Of a DNA stretch of 64,000 bases, positions 11,854 through 25,220 are shown piece after piece. Location: assembly GCF_963675165.1 (NCBI RefSeq), contig NC_087392.1, forward strand, positions 513,001 through 577,000, written 5' to 3'. The notes below the pieces were generated by a model. The model saw nothing but the letters and a program-made list of their open reading frames with translations, had not been told where the DNA came from and did not search any database. Each line of letters begins with the position of its first letter. Position 1 is the first letter of the stretch. The position numbers and the translations under genes were made by a program. This DNA is from Halichondria panicea (Eukaryota > Porifera > Demospongiae > Suberitida > Halichondriidae).

Positions 11854-12320
11854 ATGAGTCGAGCTCATATGCTTTACGATGACCAGGCTCTGTCACAGGA
11901 GGGAGTGAGGGTTAGCAAATGGACGGGAGCATGGACTCCACAGGACCTTCAAAGGTGAGCCCTACAAAAACATTGATGGTGAGCTGAATATAAAACAAGA
12001 TATAATAATATGTACTGGTAAAAATGCATGTCAGGTACAGGTATGAATAATAGTCATAATAAAGTTTTGACAACAAAAAATTTCCCTAACACCAGTATAC
12101 ATAATTATAATCTTTGCGTTTCGGAGAACCCAACCATAATTTAGTTCCACTTCAATAACGTTACTTTCTAGAGTGTGTGTGATAGGATATTTCTGAACTG
12201 CAGTGGAGTTGGTGTGCTGATGGAAGGTGTCTACAAGAAAAGCATTCGTCATGTAATTCAAGACTCCTCTGGGAAGAAAGTGAGATCACTCTCAGCGTGT
12301 ATCATGTCCAGTGGATGAAT

Positions 12321-12372
<52 letters not shown>

Positions 12373-13359
12373 CAGGTTTGTTGTGTTCCACATTGAGTTC
12401 CTTCATGGCTGTCAGCGCAAGTTTGATTCTCAAGGCAAGGAGGTGGAGCCTAACTTCGGAGCCACACAGCTGGTCAGGACGGGATACCTTCAATCCACTT
12501 ACAGTGAGTAGGAAACCAGTGGGGAACCCTCAGGCCTTTAATATAAGGACATCTACAAAGTTTTAGCCATTATACAGAGGTGGCCTTTGTTTAATGTTTG
12601 TACACAAACTGTTTATTTGTAGCCGTGTATGCCTGCCCTTAAATACAAAATTTAGTAGTTGTCAAGAGTTAACATATGTAGCTACAAGAGTTACCATGTA
12701 GCTCCATCCATAACTCTCCCCCCCCCCCTCTAGAGACTGAGGCCAAGGGTACTCCGGACACATTGGATTACTCTACACTAGTTCAGAGGCTCCAGTCTCG
12801 TCCACTGACAGAGCTGGTGATCTCCTCACATGCCCAGACCCTGTGTTTCTGGGGGGAGGAGTCAGTGTACGACCATGTTGAACTGTTCTTTGGACAAAAA
12901 GTTCGACTAAAGACCAAAGGAGATTCACCATTCCTGGGTGAGAAGGCTATAGTTATTGTGGATGTTGTTGATGATATTATTATCGTTTATCCTATAATAA
13001 TACAGCTGCTTATTTTCCTGTCTGCTTGTTTGCTATATACTTATATTAGAGGGCAAACTAAAGGCTTCAATTTTGTGTTCAAGGTTTACCTTCTAGACCA
13101 TTTGCAATTCCTCTATATTCCCCAGAGTCATTGACGGGCCTAGACAGTGAGCAGAAGCAACGCTCGAGTAACTACACTGGTGGTGAGAAGGCAGGCCAGA
13201 GCTGGACAGACAGGGTCATGGGAGTTAAAGGGACGCAAGACACGCCCACTCAACTGCCACAGGACGCCAACGAGGGGGTGGATGATGATGAATGGGTATG
13301 TAGTGTTGTACAAATACATAGTAATGGTACTGTATTGTTCCCACATGCAGGATGACTGA
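11854..13359 (+). CDS. Uncharacterised 203-residue protein with acidic C-terminus
   Basis: Not recognised. Five exons: 11854-11954, 12376-12503, 12734-12937, 13126-13295, 13351-13359, all in phase. The last coding exon is only 9 bases (Asp-Asp-stop). The sequence looks like a folded domain (RFVVFHIEFLHGCQRKFD, TELVISSHAQTLCFWGEES and YDHVELFFGQKVRLK) followed by a hydrophilic tail ending EGVDDDEWDD. There is no signal peptide or membrane span. For exon 2 the acceptor TACAG at 12371-12375 is required by frame; the alternative AG five bases upstream leads to a stop in the next exon. A short acidic-aromatic tail of this kind often mediates protein-protein contacts, but no role can be assigned. 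Confidence 0.8.
12321..12370. repeat. (CA)n microsatellite next to a 3' splice site
   Basis: AC dinucleotide run of about 45 bp ending in CACAG, immediately before TACAG at the acceptor of exon 2 of the 203-residue gene. This is the second case in the window where CA repeats take the place of the pyrimidine tract. Confidence 0.9.
12557..12600. repeat. Short interspersed repeat, copy A
   Basis: The segment AGCCATTATACAGAGGTGGC followed by CTTTGTT recurs near-identically at about 16373-16402 (GGCCATTATACACAGAGGTA then GCCTTTGTT). Both copies are intronic, in different genes. Confidence 0.65.
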
Positions 13360-13483
13360 GTGGGCGGGCACTTCAATTCGGTTTCATATTTTCAAGTTAA
13401 TTAATAGAACACTCAGAACTATTTTATATACAAAACTAAATTGTATAATTAGTTGTACAACACAATCATGAATTTAATGAATT

Positions 13484-13506
13484 AATAAAAAATGAACTAC
13501 TTTATT
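13484..13506. terminator. Facing polyadenylation signals of convergent genes
   Basis: AATAAA on the + strand at 13484-13489 suits the 203-residue gene. On the - strand AATAAA occupies 13506-13501 and overlaps the CLPB stop codon TAA (13504-13502). The two genes are only 142 bp apart, so their transcripts probably overlap. Confidence 0.45.
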
Positions 13507-16500
13507 TTTTGTTAGTCAGTGAGTAAACTTGTAGCTTGATAGATGCTGGTCCTCCCTCCTCTCCATTGATGACCAGTGTCACATGACTGCTCCGTCCAAT
13601 CACACCCTCCTCGTAGGCAGCTGCCAACTTGTTTACCACACTCCGTTCCACCTGCACAGAAATAAAGAGGCTGGGCTAAATATCGGAGGACAATTTATGT
13701 TCTATATAGGGGTATAATGAGATATACAGATTGTAGAAACACGGACTGTACTAGTTAGTAATAAGCTCTCAAAGTGAAGAAGTTAAGTAAGTAATGGCAC
13801 TGAGCAGTTCTACACCTAACACTGTACAAGTACACTCTAAACATTTGAGAAGCCAGATTACCTCGTGCTGAATGGACCTTGCCCCATACTTGACATTGTA
13901 GCCATCAGCCAGTACGTCCAACACCTCCTTATCCCAGCTCAACTGAATGTCATGTCTCTGGAGGGCCTGAAAAGGTAAACACTGACTAAAAACACCGCAC
14001 AACACATGACTGCAAGGCAGAAATTGAATACACGAGTTATGGCAGCTGAAAGAGTCCCTACACCATAAACAATTGATTCATTGGAGGGGGGGGGTTGCAA
14101 TTGAATATCTTTCAACAGCCATAACTTTAGTATCATTGATCCAATTTAAAAAATTTTATGATTTTCTGAAAGCTTAGAAAGAAACCTTTCAAATGATGTG
14201 TTTCGATCCAAAATTTTGTTGGGGCCATAATTTGTCATTTTTCGGCCTTGGACCATGGGCTATTATCCATGGTGTGGCCAAATTGGGAAATAGTTTTATC
14301 GCTCAAATACAAACGTTGATGACACCATTTGAAAGGTCGCTTTCTAAGCTTTTGGAAAATCAAATAATCGTTGAAATTGAGTACACGGAATTCAAGTTAT
14401 GGCAGCTGAAAGAGTCCCCGAAACCGTTGATGAGAAGGGTGCAATTGAATACCTTGCAGCAGCCATAAATTGATCCAATTTTAGATTTTCTGAAAGCTTA
14501 CATGAAGAAAGAGACTTTTCAAATGATGTTTAATGCACACAAGCAGTGTACTGACAGTGTGTTGTAGTTAGCTCACCCTCTCCTGCCAAGTGCAGAGTTC
14601 CCTCTCCACCAGCTGATTGAGCTCAGAGCGAGAGAAGGGCAGAAAGTAGAGCATCTCTGTGATGCGACCCAAGAACTCGTCTCTCTTGAAGTGGAACTGA
14701 GCAGAGAGAAAAATGAATCTCAGCAATATGAATCTCAGTCATATTGATCATTAATAGTACGTAATAATTATTTCAAATCCTACAATTCAATATGAATGAA
14801 GATGACTATTCATGGGCCCATTTCCACAAATTCACACCTTTAGTATCGGCTCCACAACTTGCTCTTTGAACTCTCTAGATATCTCAATGTGACCCTCAGG
14901 CTCTGTACAGTGTCACGGTAACAAGTGTGCTCTCTTACACAAGCTGTGTCTTACCGTCCTCAGAGTGGCGATATTTCTTTGCTGCTTTGCTGGCCTCTTT
15001 TCGTAGTTGGAGGGCATGGCTTGCAATCTCGTCACTGGCAAGGTTAGAGGTCATCACAAAAATGGCGTCCTTGCAAGAAATGGTTTTCCCCTGACCATCT
15101 GTTAGACGACCCTGGAGTAATACAATCAGGAGGGGTGAAAGTTAGCTATATATATCAAAACAGGCTATTTCGGAAAAATCCCCAAGGCTATATCTATATA
15201 GCTCATGCTTTAAATCAAGCAATGTCCAACATCCACAGTTTATGAGTGAGGGTAACAGACCTCATCGAACAGCTGCAGGAGTACAGTGAGCACGTCAGGG
15301 TGAGCCTTGTCCACCTCATCAAACAACACCACTGCATCGGGGCAGTCGCTCAGCTGTGAGGTCAGCTGACCCCCCTGGTCATAACCAACGTAGCCAGGGG
15401 GAGCCCCTATTAGTTTGGCTACCTGCAAATAATATTATGCGCTTAATAATATAAGAGCAGTGGATATACACATTGTGAACATTACCTCGTGTTTTTCTTG
15501 GAATTCAGACATATCCAATCGAATGAATCGCTGTATACTTATAAGTTATCCACTATACATGTACATGTAGCTGCTAACCTTCTTCTTGTCTTTGTGTATG
15601 TACTTGGCAATCTGTTTGGCCAGTTCTGTCTTCCCTACAAGTGGCAGAATAGAAGATGGATGCTTTTCTTATCATGCGCCAGTAAACAAGTTAGAAAATG
15701 CACAATTCTAACTGATGAGCACTCACTGATTGCTACACTAACCCGTCGCTCACCAATTCCGGACGAACCGAGGAACAAAAAGACGAGCGGATGCTCATCG
15801 TCCCCCCAGCCATTCTCCCTCCTCCGTATGGCTGCAGCAGCTGCCGTGATGGGTCCCTCCTGTCCCACCATTGCCTCCCTCAATCTATCCTCCAGGGGGA
15901 ACTGTCTCCTTTCTTCTAGTCTTCTCCTGGCCTCCATCTCCTCTATCTGTGGGAGAACATCACCATGGTAGTTAGTGGTATAGGATCACATGATGTTGAT
16001 AAGAGACCCCAATTACAATTTCTAAAAAAGTTGAGATCAGTTTGCAATTGATGATAGTTACCATGACAGTGTGTTGTTGTAGCAGAGTTAGAATCTCCTG
16101 GTTGGTACAGTAGTCTGAAGGAGCGAGTCCTCTGTGGTTCTCAATGGTGGGGTCAGCCCCACTCTCCAGTAGACACTCGACCACCTCTCTATTGTCAATG
16201 ACAATGGCATAATGGAGGGCAGTGAAACCAGAGCAGCTGACATGGTGGTTGATGAGCGAGCAGAACTCACGGTCGCGAATGAGGGCAACTGCAAGACAAT
16301 AATATAGTTTGTAAGTAGGTACACATGGTATTCAGAAACGTTCTCAAGCAAAACAGGGGAACAAGGTTTTTTGGCCATTATACACAGAGGTAGCCTTTGT
16401 TGAGGGGTTGTTTTGGGACCTGGCCTTTATATTGCAGATGGCCTTTCTTTAGGGGTGGCCATTAAGAAGGGTTCACTGTAAGTTAATAGTCACCTCTGTC

Positions 16501-17125
16501 TGACCCCATTCCCAGCTGTTGAGCTACTCTCCTAGCAGTTGAGAAATCGTCTCTCATGTTCACGTCAGCACCTCTCTCCAGTAGCAGCTGTATCTCTTGC
16601 AGGTTGCCGTTGACGACAGCAGTGTGTAGGGGGGTCCATCCCAAGGGGTGTCTTGAATTTACGTCAGCTCCCGAGTTGAGTAGCTGAGTCACTTGAGACA
16701 CGTTGTCTTGCTTGACTGCCAACATTAGCTGTCTGTCCTTACCTGTAGTACAACATAATGAGGATATAATGTACAGTATATTTGTTTAGAGTAAGGCCTG
16801 GGGGAATTATTTATTTACTATGTTGGTCAGCTCCACAAAGAATCAATGCAGTGCCCAAAAGTGCTCCAACACGACTTAGCCTCCAGCTTTGAGACTGATG
16901 GTTTTCATGTCCATCTTTCTCCTCTGAATGTTTCACAGGTTTAAATGGTGGGTGGACATGTCTGATTCTTGGGGAGTTGATAGAGCGAGTGATATAATGC
17001 TGCCTGATGTGGTGATCTTGATCATCTAGCAAGGGTACAGGGACAGAGGTTTGGTGCAATCTCCTATACAACTGTGAAGAGCATTTCCGGCTCAGAACTC
17101 TAGAAATGCATAGAAATCTGGACAT
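13502..17125 (-). CDS. CLPB: Mitochondrial AAA+ disaggregase CLPB (SKD3) with ankyrin repeats
   Basis: ATP-driven protein disaggregase of the mitochondrial intermembrane space. Twelve exons in phase, 611 residues: 16819-17125, 16494-16742, 16062-16288, 15754-15946, 15579-15634, 15486-15530, 15261-15422, 14955-15111, 14838-14902, 14577-14696, 13862-13966, 13502-13651. An Arg-rich N-terminus ([15 protein letters not shown]) suits mitochondrial import. A hydrophobic [13 protein letters not shown] at about 86-98 matches the segment that PARL removes in the mammalian protein. Ankyrin repeats fill about 105-260 ([40 protein letters not shown]). The single AAA+ domain has Walker A GSSGIGKTE, pore loop [11 protein letters not shown], Walker [14 protein letters not shown], sensor MTSNLASDE and a ClpB-type C-terminal domain with [10 protein letters not shown]. 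It is about 100 residues shorter than human CLPB, mostly in linkers and tail. Confidence 0.96.
14030..14540. repeat. Palindromic intronic element, copy 1 (CLPB intron)
   Basis: An inverted-repeat element. The left arm has GCCATAACTTTAGTATC with CTGAAAGCTTAGAAAG and CCTTTCAAATGATGT. The right arm holds the reverse complements (ACCATTTGAAAGGTCG, CTTTCTAAGCTTTTGG, AAGTTATGGCAGCTG). The core at 14252-14273 reads ACCATGGGCTAT then TATCCATGGT. The flank GTTATGGCAGCTGAAAGAGT occurs directly twice (about 14036 and 14397), and a further partial left arm follows near 14445. It takes up most of the intron between 13967 and 14576. Confidence 0.85.
16368..16490. repeat. Short interspersed repeat, copy B
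   Basis: Intronic segment in CLPB sharing the CATTATACACAGAGG core and GCCTTTGTT with 12557-12600. It continues with further GGCCTTT-type motifs (CTGGCCTTTATATTGC, GATGGCCTTTCTTTAGG) and ends GGGTTCACTGTA. Confidence 0.6.
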
Positions 17126-17273
17126 CTCAGATCAATGCCACGTGGGTGGGCTACAGATAGAACAATAAACAACTTGCCAAGAGTGCAAAGTGCATTAGGG
17201 TAGGAATTGGGAAGGGCGTGGCCAGACTATAGGGAGTGTACAGTATCTATTATACGTACATAGGTAATTAATT
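17126..17273. promoter_or_regulatory. Divergent 148-bp spacer, CLPB and NUDCD2
   Basis: 148 bp separate opposite start codons, another head-to-head pair. Confidence 0.5.
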
Positions 17274-17917
17274 ATGTCCAACTTCGATGAGAAGTCTGGT
17301 CTGGTGTACAGCAGCACTCCATGGGGGCAGTGGGCACAGACCATTGAAGAGGTGTTCATTGAAGTGAACGTGGCTGATGGCACCAGAGCCAAAGACATTG
17401 TGTGCACCATCCGCCCCAACTCTATTGATCTGACAGTACACAACCAGGGAATCAGCATAAAAGTCAGTAAGTGGCCACTGAGTTAGGTCTATAAATATGT
17501 CATGACGGCTTTTGTTGTTTTATATACCTGTAGGGGAGATGGTTCAAGACTGTTCTGGCCGATGAATGCATATGGACGTTAGGTAGGAAAACGTCGGGAA
17601 CAAAAATTTCATCAGCTCTAAATTTCTGTTAATTAACAGAAGACAATAAGATGGTTCGCATTCTGCTGGTCAAGTCTGACAGAACCCCTGCCAACTGCTG
17701 GATGTCTCTACTGGAGAATGAGTTCGAGTGTGACCCCTTTGTGTTCGATAAGATGGAGAAGAAAATGACACTGGAAAGATTTCAAAACGAGGTAAGGAAA
17801 ATGCATGCATGCAAGTGAGCTTTTTTACAATGCCTGCTTTCCCCTCAGAACCCAGGGTTTGACTTCAGTGGAGCTGAGATCACTGGAAACACATCTGGAG
17901 GGGGACCACAATGGTAG
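17274..17917 (+). CDS. NUDCD2: NudC domain-containing protein 2
   Basis: Small p23/CS-fold co-chaperone that works with Hsp90 and helps stabilise LIS1 of the dynein pathway. 152 residues from four exons: 17274-17462, 17534-17582, 17640-17791, 17849-17917. The family length is about 157. The start FDEKSGLVYSSTPWGQWAQT and TIEEVFIEVNV open a CS domain (about 14-105), with WTLEDNKMVRILL as the characteristic last strands. The C-terminal block LERFQNENPGFDFSGAEITG is the NUDCD2 hallmark and excludes NUDC itself, which carries a coiled coil. Cytosolic; no targeting signal. Confidence 0.96.
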
Positions 17918-18152
17918 CCATGCCAGAACTTTACATTTTGATTTCATTTATGCCTTCTTTTGGATTGAATCACTATAATTATATTATATTGAATACTACT
18001 TACATGTGTTTCATTTTATACAACCTACACATGCATGCTTCAAATACTAAGTATTAGATTAATCATTATAATTATAAAATAACAATATAATAATTATACA
18101 TGATGACGACATGATATATACTATACTTGGTATCTAAGACAGTTCTCAGTTT

Positions 18153-21100
18153 TTAAGACGATGTTGTAAAGGGAGTTGCCCCAGTGTTAGGTGTTGTAGC
18201 AGGTGGGGGGACTTCCTCTGGCTGCGTTTGTGGATGCAGCAGATTCCTGGAGAGGCTCGTCAGATTTGGCAGACCAGTCGACACGGGCGGCCTTGGGAGG
18301 GGGAGGGTCCCCGGTGACACGGTTTGGGGAGGAGTGTTTGAGAAAGAACTGAGTTGTGGCATTCCAGGCGGCAGTGTTGTAGCTGTACTGAGCTGGTTCA
18401 ATGGTGGCCGCACTCTGTATGGAGAGAGTAACGGCGGGTAGATGCCAGAGAAAGATCTTTGAGCAGAGGAGAGATGCTGAGTTTGTGCTTGAAGGAGTTG
18501 CACACACTGGAGCATGGTGGCTGTAGAGATGGGGGGTCCAGTTTGTTGCTGGTGCTGCTGAATTTGGACCAAATGCTGCTGTATTTGTTGGTGGTAGGCG
18601 GCTGATAACTGGGTCAGCTGGGCGATTGTGAAAGATGAAGCATTCTGATTGGACACCAGTTCAGGAGTGGAGTTAAATCGAGGAATACTTGGTTCGCTAG
18701 CCAGAGTGGGAGCGGCCGCAGTTTGTGCGAGAAAGTGTGAAGAGGCCATGAGTGTATTTGCACTTGTGGACTTGACCAGACTCGATGTAGAGGGAGGCGG
18801 GGTAATTGGTGACAATGCTATGGCAACGGTGGGGGTTACGGTAGTGAGAACGGGCTGTGATCGAGGGATGCTAATGGAGAGAGTTAGACCTTCTTTATCG
18901 TCATCTTCGTCAGGTTGGGTATCTGTAAAGAAGTAGCAAGCATTGGTTAATCCCACAATATCAACAATACATGTACATTTACATAACTATACGAGCTAAG
19001 CTCAATCCACACACCATACAAGCATCGTTCTTAGTAGGCAAGCAAATTGACAGTACACACATGCACACTCACAACTATTCTCCTCAGAAGGTAACTCCTT
19101 AGCGTGCCCCTTCATGGTCTTAGACTGCCTCGCGGTCCTATCAGTTTCCATCGCAGACTCATCCTCAGAGTCGAACTCCTCAACGTCCGATGCCCCCCGC
19201 AGGAGATCCCCCATAGGGGTAGTGGTTATAGGGACCGTGTCCATTTTCTCAGTAGGGCCTCCGGACAATAATTGATGGCTATGTGAAGATTCAGAATCCG
19301 AAGAACTTGAAGAATTTGATTCCGAATCGGACGAGTCGCTGTCTGAATTCTCAGAGACCACATCGCGACGTCTCAGGCCACGAATTTGCCCAAAATTGCT
19401 GGTGGGCTGAAGTGAAGATGAGCGTTGAAACAGTCGAGGAGTTTCCTTGAACGTGGCCGTAGGTGAGAGTGATTTGACTTTGCCAATCTCCTCGAAAGTT
19501 GATGGAAGTCTCTCCACATCTTCACCGTGTGGTAAGCCGCCTTCAGCGCTCGAGGTTGACGTCATAAACTTGCTGCTCTTTCGTCGCAAAGACTCATAGT
19601 TGCTGATGCCTAAATTGAATAGCTTGCCTCTTTCGACATGAACAATGTTCTGTGATCGTGTGCGAGTGGAAACGGGATCAATGTAGTCCTCTGGCCTCCG
19701 CCCAGTAGCATCGAGATCAGGTGGTGGGAGGTCAAGGTCTTGCTGTGTCACATACTCTGAGCCAAACACCTGCAGTTGAGAAAACTAAGGAATTTTAATA
19801 ATGTGTATTCTGCACATGTACATACATAAACAACACTGCATAAGAGAGGTAAACAAATCTCTTGACATCATTATAAATACGTTTTATGCATAACTTTGTA
19901 CTGTACATATAAGTTAGATTGCTTACTCACTCGATTACCACCGCGTCTCTTCTTCTTGGATGACCACGTTTGTTTGCCTCTTCTCTTTCTCGTCGACCGT
20001 CTGAGTGGGGTGTCAGCATTCACCTCCCTCCTATGTCTAGTGCGAATCCGAGTGCCCTCAACGATGGTGGCAGCTGCCTTGTGTTGACCCTCAGTGGTCG
20101 TTGTGGTCCCTTTAGTGGGCCTGGGGTGTTCTCCCTCTATATTCACTTCTGACTCCTCCCCCGTATCGGTACCAGGCCTTGGGACATTGTGGACGAGGGG
20201 GGACCAGTGAAGGGCATCTGGGTCGAGAGAAATTCGGACTTTGTGTCTCACTTTGTCCATGTGTGCTTCAAGCATTGTCATGTCCTTCACAAAAACAACA
20301 CGTCCATCGTCTTTCAGTTTCAACATTCCGAGCATCTGGAGGGTGGAGGCAATGTCGTGAGGATCCATTCCTGTGTCTATGCTGATCTTGCGAATACTGA
20401 GTTTGCCGTTCCCATAGTTATACAGGTACTCCATAATGGTGCTCTTCCAGTAGCTATGGTAGCTAATTCGACCCAGATCCGATAGAGGTTTCTCTGGTGA
20501 TCCAGATTGGCCTTCAACACGAGAGAGCAGATAACTGAAATCAATTAAAAATCGACCGAAACCCTGGCGTTGGTACTGTGGCATTGTCATGATACACGAG
20601 ACGTTGTACTTCTGCTGACACGATTTTTCCTTTGAGAAGTATCCTACAAGATGGCAACCTTTGCGATCGTACTGCGTCATTGCATAAAACAAGAACGGTT
20701 CGACGTCGTAATAGAGAGTCTTGTGATCCAGGAACAGCTTGGCAAGCAGACACAGATTTTGACAATAAATCTTGCTAGTCATGCCATCGACTTCGAAAAT
20801 CGATATGTCCCCCTTTCGGTATATTTCGTTGGCTGGGGGATGGAACCAGTTGCACTTGGCCCGATGGCGTTTCAGGATGGACTGGCTCTTCATGTACTTG
20901 AGGCAGAACTCGCAGAGGTAGAGGATCGGCTGCATGGCGTACTCCTGGGGGTAGGGAGAAGAGTACCACGTCTTGATCTCAAATTTTCCAAACCTGCCGA
21001 GTGGGAAATGAGGGGAACGATCAATCGAAGCGTCAGAAATACAAATTGCAAACTTTCAGTACATACATATACGTGCTTCAAAATGCTCGGCTGAACTCCA

Positions 21101-22853
21101 TAAAGTTTTACTACATATAATTATACCGACCTGATCATTGGTGGTGATCGAGCGTTAGGATTGGTCGACTTGCCCTTGAGAGAGGTGGCCATACTCTCCA
21201 GAGCCATCTGCTGAGCCTTCTTGAACAATTCGAGGTCGCTCTCGGTAACCCCAGCGGGCAGCTGTGACATTTCATCTTGCGTTTCGTCCATCATAAACAG
21301 ACCATCAGAAGTATCACCGTCCTCTCGTCTGATGCCACTCTTCTTCTTCTGTCTTCGTATGCCAGTGGTAGTGACTTCATAGTTGCTGAAATAGCTGGTA
21401 GATTTCCTCACTCGCTTGTGATTGATACAGAGGTCAGCTGGGGGCGTGTCGATGGGAGTGGAGACTGTTGATCGCCCCGCCCCCCTCTTCCTATTTGGAG
21501 CAGGCACACAGATGGGGCAAATCCAACGTCCTGTGAAAGATCACAATGTACACTGTAAGCACATACACTAGCAATACAGGCCATACATGTACATGTACAT
21601 GTACATGCATGGCTGCGTAATCTTAGGGGGTGAAAAATAGAGATCTGGTGATCAAATTTCAACAATTTTCTGATTTTCTGATAACTTAGAAGGAGCCCGT
21701 TCAGATGGTATGCTCAATTCTCAAATTTGGAACGGACGATAATTTCCAATTTTCGGAAAAATACCATGGGTTATAGCCCATGGTATTTTGTCAAAAACAG
21801 CCCCAAAAACAGACTTTTGATTTTAAGACACAATCTTAACAAGCTCATTGTAAGCTTTCAAAAAATCATAAAATTAACGTTATTGGACCACCGAAACTAA
21901 AGTTATGGCCGCTCAAAGATGCTTTATTTAGCAATAATTGGATAGTTGAGGTCAAGCAATACCATACCTTCAGGTAGGCCACTCAGAGGAGGCTCCAGAC
22001 ACTCCATGTGGAATCCCTTGTCACAAGCGTCACAGAAAAGCACATCATCAGAAGTCGCTCCCTGCTCACAGAAAAAACAACGTTTGCACTCCAGACACAA
22101 CCAAGGTTCGGCCTTGATACGCTCGAGGAAGGAAGGTGAGTATTTGAGGCAAGATGGATGAGCACTGTTTCCACACTCATGACACGATATCAACTCTTCC
22201 AGCTTCTTCTGGCGGTTGTGCTCGGAAGTTCCTAGGCAGAAGCTGCACACATCGCTTGGTTTCACTTTGGGATCAGGGAACGGGCTCAGCCTCTGAACAG
22301 GGACTTTGACTAGTTTGCCGTGCTTGATCAACTTCCCCTGGGACATTTGTCGCTCAACGGTGGTCTTTATCTGCTCGTACATCTCCGGAGATTCCAATAG
22401 TCCATGGCTCTGGCATATACTGTCTTGGATCTGACGAATGGTGGCCCCTTCGAGGCTCACAGTGAGGATGGCTTTGTTGACCATACGAATGAGATCAGGA
22501 AACAGGATAGCTTTGGATGAGGTGAGGCTCTCAGGGTCCCGATACGAAGGCATCCCTTTGTTGATGATCTTTACCACTCGACCTTCTTGTACAGCTCTAT
22601 TCAAATAACGAATTGTGGTCTTAAACGACACGCCAAACTTAATGCTCATGGTAGACGTGATTCGCTCCTCTCCAGGGCGTTGTTTTTGACCCTTGATTCG
22701 ACGAATTGCCGCAAGGAGATGGTCGAATATTATCTCTTTGTACTGGCCGTCCTCCTCTTCTTCGTCAGAGCTACTGAGTTGAGGGGAGGGGACTTCCATG
22801 GCACCTTTGATACTCCTGACTGGGGTACGGTGCTTGCGTGAGATACGACGCAT
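18153..22853 (-). CDS. KAT6: KAT6-type (MOZ/MORF) MYST histone acetyltransferase
   Basis: Nuclear histone H3 lysine acetyltransferase. Five exons in phase: 21968-22853, 21131-21530, 19931-20993, 19073-19769, 18153-18922, giving 1,271 residues. Order: winged-helix region ([20 protein letters not shown], about 45-85); two adjacent PHD fingers (about 200-305: [20 protein letters not shown] with [12 protein letters not shown], and [18 protein letters not shown] with GRWICPIC); Lys-rich linker; MYST domain from about 429 with C2HC finger [17 protein letters not shown], core [20 protein letters not shown] and [10 protein letters not shown]; basic stretch, acidic/Ser region, Gln-rich C-terminus. Winged helix plus double PHD plus MYST identifies KAT6 rather than KAT5, 7 or 8. 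The exon may start at a splice acceptor (22861), so an extra upstream exon is possible. The tail is much shorter than the ~2,000 residues of vertebrate KAT6. Confidence 0.94.
21600..21925. repeat. Palindromic intronic element, copy 2 (KAT6 intron)
   Basis: Same family as the copy at 32360-32680 but inverted relative to it. Shared blocks are AGGAGCCCGTTCAGATGG, a core AAATACCATGGGTTATAG with its mirror CCCATGGTATTTTG, and an outer arm ACTAAAGTTATGGCCGCTC. It fills about three quarters of the intron (21531-21967). Confidence 0.85.
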
Positions 22854-22861
22854 GTTCACAT

Positions 22862-23280
22862 CTGCACACGTACACATAAATTTAATAATTATAGGAATGA
22901 AAATAATTCATGGTAATTACAGGTATCGATAGTATTGTGTTGTTTTAGAATTTACGTAAATGCAAAATCGTCAGTGATGTAAGTTAGGTGGGCATTATTA
23001 TAGTGTACCCAATAATAATAAGAAAATGTTTGTATCAATACAAAATCGTGTATTAATTTTGTTTTAATATTGAACACTTTTGAAGCAAAACACAGGCTTA
23101 CATGCATGTGTATCTTGACCGTACTCTAGCTCCACTTATTCTAGCCAGGAGAGGAGGATAGAGATGACTTTTCCTAGCTGTGATATTTGTATGCTTTTTA
23201 TACAGGGTCAAAGGTCATTTTCTGCCATTTCGGCGCATGCTTATTAGGTGCCTACCCTCGTGGTTGTCTTTCTTTCCATT
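22862..23280. promoter_or_regulatory. Divergent spacer between KAT6 and RPS3
   Basis: About 420 bp between opposite starts, the longest of the divergent spacers. A pyrimidine-rich stretch TCTTTCTTTCC at 23267-23277 lies directly before the RPS3 ATG, resembling a terminal oligopyrimidine start of ribosomal protein mRNAs; if so, the RPS3 leader is only about 10-15 bases. Confidence 0.5.
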
Positions 23281-24743
<1,463 letters not shown>

Positions 24744-25220
24744 ATGGACTGCAATATGCACAGTTCTATAGTGTACGTGTGTTTTGATGTTTATACGATG
24801 TTTTTTGATGATGTGATCTGAATTTTGGCTGCAATATTTATGCTCTTGGTAATAAAATTCTAATTAACAGTTTCTGAAGCTCCGCCCCTATATATAAGGG
24901 CTTCTAAGGAACTGCAGAATGATACAGGATACTATTCTTTGTTTGGCATTGACCAGTGTTTTCAAACTTGAATATGATATTATAATTATACACACAAACG
25001 TGCAAAGTACATAATTATAGTGTGAGACACAAAACAATATGAAGAGAATATAATTATGATCCAAACGATCGATGTACACTTAGAATAACATGTACAGGCA
25101 GGCGTGTTCCTGTACACAAAATGAGTGTAAAAAATGCACATGATTGATGATATGCATAGGATGGCGGTGATGCGTACATAAATAAATACAAATTACAAAA
25201 GAGACTATAAACTAGTCAGT
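24744..25220. other. Tail-to-tail spacer after RPS3
   Basis: Presumed 3' untranslated regions of two convergent genes, 477 bp, AT-rich. An AATAAA at 24851-24856, 108 bases after the RPS3 stop, is the likely RPS3 polyadenylation signal. Nothing else is recognised. Confidence 0.55.

Noticed and set aside
18184-18936. Plus-strand frames inside the KAT6 last exon
   Set aside because: Antisense to a Gln/Pro/Ser-rich coding region; the composition is explained by the minus-strand protein.
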